A stretch of DNA of 64,000 nucleotides from an uncultured Lachnospira sp. Its GTDB lineage: Bacteria; Bacillota; Clostridia; Lachnospirales; Lachnospiraceae. The stretch is taken from assembly GCA_934359185.1 (NCBI GenBank), contig CAKRLE010000003.1, positions 62,001-126,000 on the forward strand. The letters are read 5' to 3'. The notes beneath the pieces are model-generated. The model was given only the letters and a program-made list of their open reading frames with translations, was not told the DNA's origin and searched no databases. Numbering within the stretch: the stretch's first letter is position 1; each line of letters begins with the position of its first letter. Shown here piece after piece: positions 43,545 to 54,143 of this stretch. The translations under genes and the position numbers were made by a program.

Positions 43545-43877
43545 TTATTCTTTTTGTTTAGGTCTCACAAGTATTTCATCTGGATATATCAGTCCAAACT
43601 TATTTTTGGCAGTCTCCTCATAGAATTTCTTAGTCTGGACATATTTGCCATATTCTTCAAGCTCACTCCTGCGGTTTTCCTGTTCCTTAATCTGTTCTTC
43701 AATCTGCGTTTTCTGAGTTTCATATTCAGCATTCTTTACAGTCAGTGTTCTTTTGCCATTCCATATAGCTGCTCCTAACACCAATACAAGAACAACAGCT
43801 ATTATCATAGCTGCTATGTTAGAACGTTTCTGGTTTTTGAGCCTTTTATTTCTTTCCCATTTAGATTCAATAATCAT
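43545..43877 (-). CDS. divIC: Septum formation initiator, DivIC/FtsB family
   Basis: This bitopic membrane protein of 110 residues has a basic cytoplasmic N-terminus (KWERNKRLKNQKRS), one TM helix (about 22-42) and an extracytoplasmic coiled coil (about 45-80, ETQKTQIEEQIKEQENRRSE). It also has the DivIC/FtsB tail element (FYEETAKNKFGLIYPDEILV). It joins FtsL and DivIB in the divisome. It starts 4 nt after the yabQ stop, and a strong terminator follows. Confidence 0.92.
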   Translation of the reverse strand: MIIESKWERNKRLKNQKRSNIAAMIIAVVLVLVLGAAIWNGKRTLTVKNAEYETQKTQIEEQIKEQENRRSELEEYGKYVQTKKFYEETAKNKFGLIYPDEILVRPKQKE

Positions 43878-43881
43878 ATGC

Positions 43882-44265
43882 TCACCTCTTGCACAAGTGT
43901 ATTTTAATCACTGTCTTTGCTTTTTTCAATGGTTTTATTATTAATTTCACAAATATTGTAACATATTTCAGATATAAAGCACCTAGGGATATTCTATATA
44001 GTCCTGCACCACAAACTATTCCTGCAACTATATACCCTCTCATTATACCATTAGTACCACAATAAAAACTCACATAAGAATGAAGTGCAACGGCGATCCA
44101 GAATATAATATCTTCAACAGCAATCCACAGTATTTTTCTATGTACTATCACTCTTCTGACTATGCGTATTGTATCATATATAAACCCATACAGCATTCCT
44201 ATAAACAAAGCTGACAGCAGAAGCACAGCTTCAATTCTGACCGACTCACTTAAGAAGCCTTCCAA
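43882..44265 (-). CDS. yabQ: Spore cortex biosynthesis protein YabQ
   Basis: This polytopic membrane protein of about 127 residues has three to four helices. The N-terminal SESVRIEAVLLLSALFIGML and GFIYDTIRI are typical of YabQ, which is needed for spore cortex formation in B. subtilis. No ATG lies at the expected start. A TTG at 44265 has GGGGAG 7 nt upstream and overlaps the end of yabP. The ATG at 44292 would add nine residues without a ribosome-binding site. Confidence 0.85.
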   Translation of the reverse strand: MEGFLSESVRIEAVLLLSALFIGMLYGFIYDTIRIVRRVIVHRKILWIAVEDIIFWIAVALHSYVSFYCGTNGIMRGYIVAGIVCGAGLYRISLGALYLKYVTIFVKLIIKPLKKAKTVIKIHLCKR

Positions 44266-44533
44266 GCAATGACTCCCCTTTCTTATCCGCATCTAAAACC
44301 TTGGAATACTCCATGCCGGTTATCTCGCCATCAATGTCAAGTTCGCCCTTCTCAACTGTAAGCCGGCTGACATGCAGATTGCTCCCCTTAACCGTTATAA
44401 CTCCGTAATCAGTCTCTAACAAAACCTTGTTAAGGTCAAATGATATAACATCTGTAATGCCCGTCATCTCCAGTTTATTTCTGTTTTCCATCATCAGCGT
44501 ATGTCTTTGTTTTGGCTTGAACTTTTCTTCCAT
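44246..44533 (-). CDS. yabP: Sporulation protein YabP
   Basis: This small protein of about 95 residues has the YabP/YqfC-type beta-rich fold (NRNKLEMTGITDVISFD, then LLETDYGVITVKGSNLHV and LTVEKGELDIDGEI). In B. subtilis it is made under sigma-E with YabQ. The ATG at 44533 has GGAGG 5 nt upstream; the ATG at 44545 has none. It overlaps yabQ by about 20 bp. Confidence 0.9.
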   Translation of the reverse strand: MEEKFKPKQRHTLMMENRNKLEMTGITDVISFDLNKVLLETDYGVITVKGSNLHVSRLTVEKGELDIDGEITGMEYSKVLDADKKGESLLGRLLK

Positions 44534-44605
44534 TCCATCCTCCATACTTATATGATTCTTGTATTATCTTCATATAATGTATGTCCGGCTCTCACAAATA
44601 ATGCT

Positions 44606-44845
44606 TTAAATATATTCAAACATCTCCGCAGCTTCCTCTTTTTTCACTGTATCCTTAACGTCTGTAACGCGGACTCTGACATTCTTGTTACCAAACTGTA
44701 TCTCTATCTCATCGCCAGCTTTGACATCAGTTGAAGCCTTAGCCACCTTTCCATTGATAAGCACTCTGCCTGCATCACACGCATCATTAGCAACAGTTCT
44801 TCTCTTAATCAGTCTTGATACTTTAAGATATTTATCCAATCTCAT
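44606..44845 (-). CDS. S4-domain RNA-binding protein (YabO/RqcP family)
   Basis: This S4-domain protein of 79 residues starts [20 protein letters not shown] and continues with [15 protein letters not shown] and [12 protein letters not shown]. The family (YabO/RqcP, HslR) binds 23S rRNA/tRNA on stalled large subunits and helps C-terminal Ala tailing by RqcH. The ATG at 44845 has AAGGAGG 8 nt upstream; longer starts run into the hup terminator. The co-occurrence with mutS2 in the window fits a complete rescue pathway in the genome. Confidence 0.92.
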   Translation of the reverse strand: MRLDKYLKVSRLIKRRTVANDACDAGRVLINGKVAKASTDVKAGDEIEIQFGNKNVRVRVTDVKDTVKKEEAAEMFEYI

Positions 44846-44886
44846 ACCATAATCCTCCTTAATAAAAACTCTATAAAAAGAAAAGC

Positions 44887-44911
44887 CATGCACACTGCAA
44901 CAGTATGCATG
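44887..44911 (-). terminator. Terminator of hup
   Basis: CATGCACACTG (44887-44897) and CAGTATGCATG (44901-44911) pair with one G-U and a 3-nt loop. On the minus strand GCTTTTCTTTTTATAG follows. Some read-through into yabO is possible. Confidence 0.7.
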
Positions 44912-44940
44912 ACCTCAACTTCAAAATTGACTGTGAATAA

Positions 44941-45216
44941 TTACTTGTTAACAGCGTCCTTTAAAGCCTTGCCAGCCTTAAACTTAGGAGCCTTACAAGC
45001 TGGAATATTAATAGCCTTACCAGTCTGTGGGTTCTTACCTGTTCTAGCAGCTCTCTCAGAAACCTCAAATGTACCAAATCCAACTAACTGAATCTTCTCT
45101 CCATTCTTTAATTCCTCTGTAACAACATCGATTAATGCCTTTAAAGCCTTCTCGCTATCCTTCTTTGTTAATTCTGCCTTGTCAGCGATAGCTGCAACTA
45201 ATTCAGTCTTATTCAT
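44941..45216 (-). CDS. hup: DNA-binding protein HU
   Basis: This is a histone-like HU protein of 91 residues. [20 protein letters not shown] starts the dimerisation helices. The DNA-binding arm has [22 protein letters not shown] with the intercalating Pro in NIPA, and the protein ends [20 protein letters not shown] lies about 8 nt before the ATG, and a strong promoter lies about 50 nt upstream. It compacts and bends DNA. Confidence 0.97.
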   Translation of the reverse strand: MNKTELVAAIADKAELTKKDSEKALKALIDVVTEELKNGEKIQLVGFGTFEVSERAARTGKNPQTGKAINIPACKAPKFKAGKALKDAVNK

Positions 45217-45266
45217 TACTTATCTCCTCAATAGGTATATATTTGTTGGTTAACCCCCAACTACAT

Positions 45267-45297
45267 AATATATATACTGTTTCAGCCCATTTGTCAA
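45267..45297 (-). promoter_or_regulatory. Sigma-A promoter of hup
   Basis: On the minus strand the -35 is TTGACA (plus coordinates 45292-45297). A 17-bp spacer follows, then TATATA (45269-45274), which continues as TATATT two bases on. A perfect -35 and near-perfect -10 suit a highly expressed HU gene. Confidence 0.75.
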
Positions 45298-45322
45298 GTA
45301 AAAGTGCCTGTTTTAAGGGATT

Positions 45323-47089
45323 CTAAAGCATTACGCCACTCTTATTTTTGCTCTCTATAATCATCTCGTTAAGTTTCTTTGCAGGTATTGACAATACAAG
45401 TCCAATAAACAACGAAACGACTACAAACACTAAAAGATATCCGAGATATCTGAAGTAATCCCATCTGTAAAGACCTCCAACGCATTCTCTCAATGCATTC
45501 ATCGCATAATTAAATGGCATATACTTATATATAGCCTGATATACCTTTGGAAGTACCTCTACAGGGAATGTACCACCTGCCCCGGCTACCTGGATAACCA
45601 TAATTACAACAACAAGCGCTTCACCTACGTTATCAAACGCATATGTCATCGAATAACTTATCATAGTGAATACAAAGCTTATAAACAGACATCCAAATAT
45701 GAACTTAACCGGATTAACACACTGTATTCCTATATAGAACAAATCGCCCAGCGCTGTAAGAAGTGCCTGTGCTTCTCCTATAATAAAGAAAGTTATATAC
45801 CTTCCAAAAAACGCCTCATATGGCTTCAGATCCTTAATATCAAGCTTAACTCCAGGCTCAAGGCTCTTGACTGGCACATGGACAATCGCAACCATTATAA
45901 GCGCTCCAACCCACAAAGCAAGAACTGTATAAAATGGAGACATTGCCGAACCATAATTTTCTATAGGATACATATCAACCTCTTCCATCGTAAGAGGTGC
46001 AGCCATAAATGAACTTACTTCCTGCGAATCCATTGCAACCATCATTGATAAAAGTGTATATTCGCCACTATCCTTGAAAGCATTAAGATCATCTATAGTA
46101 TTCTGTATCTTCTCTTCAAGCTCGGTAATAACGTTAAGCGTCTCTTCCAGACTGGCTGACATCATATTCATAGACTGGTTGAATTCAGCCACATTATAAT
46201 TAACATTCCTATACAGACTTGATATGGAATTCATTGAATCAGATAATTTGCCTATTCCAGAACTCAACTGTCCCATTGTTCCTGTTCCAAATGCAGTGAA
46301 TCCATCCAGCGATGATGCAAGACTGCTAAGTGCCCTCTGCTCCTCACTAAAATCAGGTGAAACGCTTCCTGCTATCGCTGCTGTGCTTGAAGCTGTCTCC
46401 ATTACGCTGTTGATTGTTGTAAGAATTGTACCATATGTATTCAGCTGAAGTTCTACTGCCTCAAGCTTAGCTATAACCATATCAACAACACTCTGGCCGC
46501 TTTTGCCGTCATCACTGAAATATCCGCTGTTTGAAGCATCACTGACTGTATCTACAGCCTTTAATGCCGTCTCTGTCAGCGTACTTAAAAATGTGGCATT
46601 AACCTGCTGCTGTACTGCCGTCTTGGCTTTATCTGTAATCTTAGGTGCAATCGCATTCTTTTTCTGGTTAGTATAGTAGATTATCTGTGGATGTGTGAAG
46701 CTGTCCGTGAGAAAGCTTACCATGTTCTCAGAGAAATCATCAGGCATGACAAGTGCAGCATAATAATCTCCAGCATATACACCATTGACAGCCGATTCCA
46801 CATCATCTGTGAATACCCATCCTATACTGTCATTAGTTTTCAATCCCTCAATGACATTATCCGAAATATTCACAGTATTGTCGCCTATTGTCACGCCCTT
46901 ATCGGAAGATGCAACAGCTACTTTGATATTGCCAGTTGCATCAGGGCCATAAGGATCCCAGTTTGATAATATATTAAACCATGCATACAGGGAAGGAAGT
47001 ATGCATAAGCCCATCACAACTATAAGCGCAACTACATTAGTACTAATCCGCCGCCAGTCTGATAAGAACACACTTATTATATTCTTCAT
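45323..47089 (-). CDS. YhgE/Pip domain-containing membrane protein (588 aa)
   Basis: This 588-residue protein has the YhgE/Pip layout. One N-terminal helix (about 19-39) is followed by the conserved SLYAWFNILSNWDPYG, then a long extracytoplasmic region of about 330 residues with coiled-coil parts. A C-terminal block of five to six helices shows ABC-2-like permease character. Homologues include the Lactococcus phage-infection protein Pip and the YueB phage receptor. It is the third gene of a trio after a 721-residue paralogue and a 186-residue linker protein. The substrate or function is unknown; export or anchoring at the envelope is likely. Confidence 0.9.
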   Translation of the reverse strand: MKNIISVFLSDWRRISTNVVALIVVMGLCILPSLYAWFNILSNWDPYGPDATGNIKVAVASSDKGVTIGDNTVNISDNVIEGLKTNDSIGWVFTDDVESAVNGVYAGDYYAALVMPDDFSENMVSFLTDSFTHPQIIYYTNQKKNAIAPKITDKAKTAVQQQVNATFLSTLTETALKAVDTVSDASNSGYFSDDGKSGQSVVDMVIAKLEAVELQLNTYGTILTTINSVMETASSTAAIAGSVSPDFSEEQRALSSLASSLDGFTAFGTGTMGQLSSGIGKLSDSMNSISSLYRNVNYNVAEFNQSMNMMSASLEETLNVITELEEKIQNTIDDLNAFKDSGEYTLLSMMVAMDSQEVSSFMAAPLTMEEVDMYPIENYGSAMSPFYTVLALWVGALIMVAIVHVPVKSLEPGVKLDIKDLKPYEAFFGRYITFFIIGEAQALLTALGDLFYIGIQCVNPVKFIFGCLFISFVFTMISYSMTYAFDNVGEALVVVIMVIQVAGAGGTFPVEVLPKVYQAIYKYMPFNYAMNALRECVGGLYRWDYFRYLGYLLVFVVVSLFIGLVLSIPAKKLNEMIIESKNKSGVML

Positions 47090-47100
47090 AGCTCCACTCC

Positions 47101-47661
47101 TTACTCATGTTCTTTATTTATCTGATTATTATCAGCTTCAGCATTCTCTGGTTCATCCAGCTTTAATTCTGCCATGCCCTGTAATCTGTCAAGCTTCTCA
47201 GTAAGCTCTGCAACCTGTTTCATAAGAAGTGCTACGTTGGCATCAGCCTCTTCTCTCTTCTCACGCTCTTTACGGTACATTTCAAGTCTCGGAAGCATTG
47301 GCCGTTCAAATCTTGACAAATCTATATCAGTGATATCCGGAACATCAAGAAGCGATTCTTTCTCCTTATGCTCATTAAGAATATCTGCAAAATTCTCCTG
47401 CATCTTAAAATCACTGTACTCAACAGCGACAAGATAACCACTTATTATAAACAGCGATGCTATCCACAGCACAAGAAAAACAAGCTTAGAACTGTTCATT
47501 GTAAATAAAAGCACCAAAAATACCATCGGAACACCAAGCAGGCAATATATTCCATATTTTAATTTACGTTTGTTATTATCATGCTCATGCTCGTATACCT
47601 TGTCAATCTTATCCAGGGCTTCTTTTCTCTCTTGTGAGAATTCCTGTTCCTTATCTGTCAT
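47101..47661 (-). CDS. Hypothetical two-span membrane protein with coiled coil
   Basis: This 186-residue protein has a charged N-terminus (KEQEFSQERKEALDKIDK), two adjacent helices (about 36-55 and 62-83), and a cytoplasmic C-terminal coiled coil (about 120-165, EKREEADANVALLMKQVAEL) with an acidic tail. I recognise no family. It is tightly packed between two YhgE/Pip genes (30 and 11 nt gaps), so it is probably an accessory subunit of that envelope complex. Confidence 0.75.
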   Translation of the reverse strand: MTDKEQEFSQERKEALDKIDKVYEHEHDNNKRKLKYGIYCLLGVPMVFLVLLFTMNSSKLVFLVLWIASLFIISGYLVAVEYSDFKMQENFADILNEHKEKESLLDVPDITDIDLSRFERPMLPRLEMYRKEREKREEADANVALLMKQVAELTEKLDRLQGMAELKLDEPENAEADNNQINKEHE

Positions 47662-47691
47662 AACAATCCTCCATGTTAATTCTGCTTATAT

Positions 47692-49857
47692 TTACATCAT
47701 CTCAGTGTCATGCATTCGTTTGTGCACAAAATGATTAAGCTTCACAAATGGCTTTCTGACATACAATCCAAGAAGCAGCGAACCCCCAAGATAGAATATC
47801 AGTCCTATATAATTCATCCAGTAATCATTCGCATACATTCCACTGATACACTCACGCATAGCATCAATAGCATATGGGAATGGCAGATACTTATATATGT
47901 TGCTAAAGAACTTAGGCAGAATCTCGATTGGATACGTACCACTTGAACCAGCAATCTGTATAACTACTAATACTACAACAAGAGCCTTACCCACATCGCC
48001 AAATGACAATGTCAGTGTATATATAAGCGTTATAAAGGTAAGACTTGTAAAACACGATATCAATATAAATTTAGCCGGATACAGGCACTGCACTTTAAGG
48101 ATATATATATCACCCAGAGCTGTGATAACTGCCTGAATCTGTCCAAGAATTATATAGAGAAATAACCTTGAAAAATACAACTGATGCTCCTTAGCACCTT
48201 TAAGATATTCCTTTCCATCAGGAACTGTCTTAACTAATGCCGCAAGAAGGATTCCGCCAACCCATATTGCAAGTGTTGTATAAAATGGTGTTACAGACGA
48301 ACCATAGTTAGCTGTCTCATACACATTAACTGTCGTAACCTCTACTGGTGATGAGAAAAATTCTCCATACATTTCTGCATCATTGCCAAGAAGCTTCTTT
48401 AGTGTCTCATAGCTGTCACCCTCTGACACATCTGTCAACGCCTGCGTTATGAACGCTATCTTATCTGTCAGATTGGATGATATTCCGCTAACCTGTTCAA
48501 GCGCCTCATTCATTCCACTTACACATTCTGTAAGTCCATCAATTACCTGTGAAAAATATGACACATTGGTTGCTGCCGCTCCAACTGAATCAACCATTGC
48601 ATTGAGGGAATTGGACATCAGCGAACCAATCTGTGAAAGAATTGGGTTAACCTGTCCATCATAAACCTCTGACAGCTTTTCAAGAGTTGATATTGTCTGT
48701 CCTGCCAGCGCCGAAATTGCAGTTCTGATAATAGCCGAGCTTGTAGATGAAGCATTATTGAGATTATTAAGCTGTGCCAGCAATGCCTTGGCTGTAACCT
48801 GTAATGTTGTATTAACGCCATTAAGCGATGCTGCTATACCATATATTGCATTGGCAATATCATCATTACCTGTTCCGCTTATATTACCAGCCATTCCATT
48901 CAACGTGTCTGATAAATTCTTATTCTGTGCAATAAGGTCATCAAGAGTATTCATGGCTGACTGAAGCTGATCTGATATATCAGTTGACGGCGAATTTTTA
49001 AGCGTCTCCTGAATCTTTTTCAACGCTTCTATCAACTGGGCATTATCGCCTTTAATATAATTCAATGTACTGTTAATTCTGTCAATTGAAGCATTAACAT
49101 CACTGCTTGCCGCTTCTTTAAGTGAATCAATATTCTCTGCTGAGAAATCACTGCCTGCATTATTAATCAGGCCCGCTGTCTGGTTAAGAGTTGCTATAAC
49201 AGACTGATTGCTTGATATAAATGATGCTACAGTCTCATCATAAGATGCCAGATCCTCTGTCAGCTTATTAAGATCTCCAATAATTGTGTCAAGAATATCT
49301 CCATCACCGCCAAACATTCCATCAGCGCCTGACACAAGTGTCGTCACAACCGTATTGACAAATTCCTCATTAATAGTCTCCTCAAGGGTAGACTTTCCCG
49401 ACTGTGTTATCTTGGATGCAATGGCATTTTTCTTTGAATTCTCATAATATGTAATAGAAGGAGTAACCAGACCATCTTCTATAAAATCAAACATGCTCTT
49501 GCTGAATGACTCTCCAACAACTATAGCAGCATAATACTTGCCACTGCTCACACCGTCTTCAGCCTTCTGCCTTGAATCAACAAATGTCCATCCAAGCTTG
49601 TCATTCTCTTTCAGATTATCAACAACGGAATCACCCATATTATAATATTCACCATCGTCATTGGTATAACCTTTATCCTCTGAAAAAACTGCAATCTTTA
49701 CATTGCCTGTATTACCATATGGATCCCAGTTAGAATATATATTAAACCACGCATACAGACATGGTATAAGACACAGACCACCTATTACAACAAATGCAAA
49801 GAAATTCGTTGTAATACCTTTAATATCATCTTTTAATATTCTTAAAATAAGCTTCAT
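47692..49857 (-). CDS. YhgE/Pip domain-containing membrane protein (about 721 aa)
   Basis: This larger member of the pair has an N-terminal helix followed by CLYAWFNIYSNWDPYG. Then comes an extracytoplasmic region of about 470 residues, rich in Asn, Ser and Ala heptads (coiled-coil rod), and five to six C-terminal helices. The ATG at 49857 has GAGGG 5 nt upstream and is preferred to the one at 49875. It is the first gene of the trio. YhgE proteins have been linked to phage adsorption and to type VII-like secretion components, but no EssC or WXG100 gene is present here. Confidence 0.9.
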   Translation of the reverse strand: MKLILRILKDDIKGITTNFFAFVVIGGLCLIPCLYAWFNIYSNWDPYGNTGNVKIAVFSEDKGYTNDDGEYYNMGDSVVDNLKENDKLGWTFVDSRQKAEDGVSSGKYYAAIVVGESFSKSMFDFIEDGLVTPSITYYENSKKNAIASKITQSGKSTLEETINEEFVNTVVTTLVSGADGMFGGDGDILDTIIGDLNKLTEDLASYDETVASFISSNQSVIATLNQTAGLINNAGSDFSAENIDSLKEAASSDVNASIDRINSTLNYIKGDNAQLIEALKKIQETLKNSPSTDISDQLQSAMNTLDDLIAQNKNLSDTLNGMAGNISGTGNDDIANAIYGIAASLNGVNTTLQVTAKALLAQLNNLNNASSTSSAIIRTAISALAGQTISTLEKLSEVYDGQVNPILSQIGSLMSNSLNAMVDSVGAAATNVSYFSQVIDGLTECVSGMNEALEQVSGISSNLTDKIAFITQALTDVSEGDSYETLKKLLGNDAEMYGEFFSSPVEVTTVNVYETANYGSSVTPFYTTLAIWVGGILLAALVKTVPDGKEYLKGAKEHQLYFSRLFLYIILGQIQAVITALGDIYILKVQCLYPAKFILISCFTSLTFITLIYTLTLSFGDVGKALVVVLVVIQIAGSSGTYPIEILPKFFSNIYKYLPFPYAIDAMRECISGMYANDYWMNYIGLIFYLGGSLLLGLYVRKPFVKLNHFVHKRMHDTEMM

Positions 49858-50004
49858 ATAATCCCTCATCAACATACATTTTTTGACATTATTATCTCAT
49901 TATATCAAAACATCAAAAAAGTACAATGCTTTTACAGCAGGCTTAAAATCTTTAATTAAAATTTAATTATTTACAACACAGCACTATTATTTATGTAGAT
50001 AATT

Positions 50005-50038
50005 AAAGCGGATACAACATATATGCTATATCCGCTTT
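50005..50038 (-). terminator. Terminator of groESL
   Basis: AAAGCGGATA (50005-50014) and TATCCGCTTT (50029-50038) pair around a 14-nt loop. On the minus strand CTTTAATT follows. It lies 45 nt after the groEL stop. Confidence 0.75.
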
Positions 50039-50082
50039 GAGTTAATTACACATAACTACGTGATTCTATTTTAGGAGGCTGA

Positions 50083-51723
<1,641 letters not shown>

Positions 51724-51785
51724 TTAATAATTGCTCTAATCTATATAATATTATGCTAATCTTCTATGCTATAAATATCTGCTGA

Positions 51786-52073
51786 TTAACCTTCAACTAC
51801 TGCAAGAATATCGTTCTGCTTAACTACGATATATTCTTCATCCTCAAGCTTAACTTCTGTTCCTGCATACTTAGAATATATAACCTTATCACCAGGCTTA
51901 ACCTGCATAGTAACTTCTTTGCCATCAACAACTCCACCAGGACCAACAGCGATAACCTCTGCCTGCTGTGGTTTTTCCTTTGCCTGACCTGGTAATACGA
52001 TACCAGATTTAGTTGTCTCCTCTGCTAATACAGCCTTTAATACAACTCTGTCACCTAATGGTACTAACTTCAT
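51786..52073 (-). CDS. groES: 10 kDa co-chaperonin GroES
   Basis: This GroES of 95 residues starts MKLVPLGDRVVLKAV and has a mobile loop (EETTKSGIVLPG) and a YSKYAGTEV segment. The ATG at 52073 has GGAGG 9 nt upstream; longer in-frame starts would run into the CIRCE operator. It caps GroEL. Confidence 0.98.
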   Translation of the reverse strand: MKLVPLGDRVVLKAVLAEETTKSGIVLPGQAKEKPQQAEVIAVGPGGVVDGKEVTMQVKPGDKVIYSKYAGTEVKLEDEEYIVVKQNDILAVVEG

Positions 52074-52131
52074 AATATGAATCCTCCATTCCGCTGTCTT
52101 TCTCTTTCCATCGGCAGCTACAATTATATTA

Positions 52132-52158
52132 TTAGCACTCATTAAATTTGAGTGCTAA
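52132..52158. promoter_or_regulatory. CIRCE operator (HrcA site)
   Basis: TTAGCACTC (52132-52140), nine bases, then GAGTGCTAA (52150-52158) is the exact CIRCE consensus. It lies between the groESL promoter and the GroES start codon. Binding of HrcA there represses the operon until heat or folding stress. hrcA itself is not in the window. Confidence 0.97.
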
Positions 52159-52171
52159 TCAAACTAACATT

Positions 52172-52200
52172 AAAATATCACTAGCTAATTTTTTTGTCAA
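52172..52200 (-). promoter_or_regulatory. Sigma-A promoter of groESL
   Basis: On the minus strand TTGACA (52195-52200), a 17-bp spacer and TATTTT (52172-52177) lie just upstream of CIRCE. Confidence 0.85.
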
Positions 52201-52227
52201 CAGCTAATTCAAATATATTACATGATT

Positions 52228-53121
52228 TTATACTTTATTAATATTTTTCCCTGCTTTAATGCTTTTTCCATAATAAAACAGATATTGCTGGGCATATCCG
52301 CCATATTTACCGAACCTTTCAGTCCCGAATTGTCCGATTTTTTCAACCGCAGTCTCATTGCCATCAAAATAAAGTGTCTCAACAATTCGTTTAATCCACA
52401 CATCAACTGGGAACGCCTCGCGGTGTCCAAGCCCAAAAAGGCTTACGCAGTTAGCAACCTTCGGACCTACTCCCTTAATATGCGTAAGCATTTCATTACA
52501 CTCAGTTACAGACATATTTCTTAGAGCGTTCTCATCAAACTCTCCTGCTGCCACGCGGACGACTGCATCACGTATATATGGTGCACGGAATCCCGTCTTA
52601 CATTCTTTTAAGTCTTCCTCTGTAACATTTTTCATCTGCTCAATCGTTGGAAAACTGTAGAACCCATAGCCATCCATCTCAGCAAGTTTATCTCCATACA
52701 GCTTTGATATCGTTGCAACAATCTTCTTTATATGAGGTATCTGCTTATTCTGGCTTATTATAAATGATATGAGTGTCTCGAAAAATTCCTGGTTAAGTAT
52801 CCTCACTCCCCACATTGTCTGCACTGCCTCTGTAAGCTTGTCATCCTCACCAAGCAGCTTTTTCTTGATTGCACCATAATCCCTGTCTAAATCAAAATAT
52901 TCAATCCAAAAATTCTTAGCATCTTCAATTGACGTATCATACAGGCACAGCTCATCACCTTCCTGCTTTGCATGAAGGAATCGGTGTGATGCCACAAGCC
53001 CATACTCCCCCTCTGCGAGCTTCTGAAAATGAAAGCACTGTCCGCACTCCATTGTCTGTCCGAGCGAAAAATCCTTTAGTTCTTTTATATATGTATTTCC
53101 ATTATCTTCTATTAATCTCAT
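52228..53121 (-). CDS. OGG1/AlkA-type DNA glycosylase (HhH-GPD)
   Basis: This 297-residue protein has an OGG1-type N-terminal domain (FSLGQTMECGQCFHF), then the HhH-GPD fold with hairpin IKGVGPKVANCV (about 215-226) and the catalytic Asp240 in AFPVDVW. In OGG1 the Schiff-base Lys lies in the segment before PVD. Here the aligned residue is His233 (FGLGHREAFPVD), so AP-lyase activity is unlikely and a monofunctional glycosylase is expected. It removes oxidised or alkylated bases; the exact lesion is open. It is co-transcribed with the membrane protein upstream (3 nt gap). Confidence 0.9.
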   Translation of the reverse strand: MRLIEDNGNTYIKELKDFSLGQTMECGQCFHFQKLAEGEYGLVASHRFLHAKQEGDELCLYDTSIEDAKNFWIEYFDLDRDYGAIKKKLLGEDDKLTEAVQTMWGVRILNQEFFETLISFIISQNKQIPHIKKIVATISKLYGDKLAEMDGYGFYSFPTIEQMKNVTEEDLKECKTGFRAPYIRDAVVRVAAGEFDENALRNMSVTECNEMLTHIKGVGPKVANCVSLFGLGHREAFPVDVWIKRIVETLYFDGNETAVEKIGQFGTERFGKYGGYAQQYLFYYGKSIKAGKNINKV

Positions 53122-53124
53122 GTC

Positions 53125-53982
53125 TTAATCAGCCTTCTTTTTGTTAATAACAATATCTGTAATTGCAAGTATTACGAATAAAGCCGCAGCAATTCCTGCC
53201 ATTATTCCAAGTATAACATATCCCGGTGTTGTACTTATACTGGCAGTTCTTCCCAGAATATGGTTACTTGTCGCAAATACAACATGCCCCATGACAACAT
53301 TGGCGAGTATATAATACGAAACGCCTATGATAATGCTGACAACTGGCATGCTGATTTTAGATATCTTAACTGGTGTTGTAGCGATAAGCGCCATCGCAGT
53401 AAGCAGAATTGCTATAAACATGACCATTTTAAATGTCTTTGATGTTAATATATAATACATCTTAACAAGCGGAGCCATCTGCATCCTCAAATCTTCATAT
53501 ATAGACTGCGCGTATAAATGGACTGCCGCCTGTGCCGCTGTCTCTTTCGATCTGATAAGCTGAGTCAGTGTATTTTCCAATACTGTCGGCAGCGTGATAT
53601 AATTTTTAATCTCATCAATAATAAAGGTTGTCAGGTCATCAACCTCGTCTGATATATCAACATTAATATCACTAAACTCTTTGTCATTCCATATTCCTTC
53701 AACAAATGCATCTGTATATTTTTTAGTAATACTTCTTATTTCAGGGCTCTGTTCTATGTCAGTCTGAATATTTTCCATAGCGTCCACTGTCTCGTTTCCA
53801 AGATTGTCAAATATAACATCCATAACCCTTGTAACGTATGCGCTTCTTAGTCCTGCATCATCCAGCACACCAACCACATACACATCAGCAGTATTTGCAA
53901 AAATAAATATCAGTGAAAATAATACAAGTACAATATTAAGAAGTATAAAACTTACTTTATTTAGCGGCTTATTCTTTAACAT
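53125..53982 (-). CDS. Hypothetical membrane protein
   Basis: This 285-residue protein has an N-terminal TM helix (about 10-28), a helical extracytoplasmic domain of about 165 residues (DIEQSPEIRSITKKYTDAF, VDDLTTFIIDEI), and three C-terminal helices (about 190-280). I recognise no named family, but the layout is common in Clostridia. GGAGG precedes the ATG. It forms a two-gene unit with the DNA glycosylase. Confidence 0.75.
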   Translation of the reverse strand: MLKNKPLNKVSFILLNIVLVLFSLIFIFANTADVYVVGVLDDAGLRSAYVTRVMDVIFDNLGNETVDAMENIQTDIEQSPEIRSITKKYTDAFVEGIWNDKEFSDINVDISDEVDDLTTFIIDEIKNYITLPTVLENTLTQLIRSKETAAQAAVHLYAQSIYEDLRMQMAPLVKMYYILTSKTFKMVMFIAILLTAMALIATTPVKISKISMPVVSIIIGVSYYILANVVMGHVVFATSNHILGRTASISTTPGYVILGIMAGIAAALFVILAITDIVINKKKAD

Positions 53983-54031
53983 AATTCCTCCTGATTCTTC
54001 TTCAAAATATATATTTATTATATCATAAAAA

Positions 54032-54107
54032 ATCCACAGCTACAAATTTCCAGATCACTGCCATCAAAAATTGATGCTGCGTCAGCTGTCTTTCTGTAAC
54101 TGTGGAT
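54032..54107 (-). terminator. Terminator of spoVT
   Basis: ATCCACAG (54032-54039) pairs with CTGTGGAT (54100-54107) and the stem extends inward with one mismatch. On the minus strand GGATTTTTTATG follows. It lies about 40 nt beyond the spoVT stop. Confidence 0.65.
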
Positions 54108-54143
54108 ATTTATTTATAATTAATATATTCCTTATCGTTCATT

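Noticed and set aside
45323..49857. Type VII secretion locus
   Set aside because: YhgE proteins alone do not make one; no EssC-type ATPase, EssB or WXG100 protein is present.
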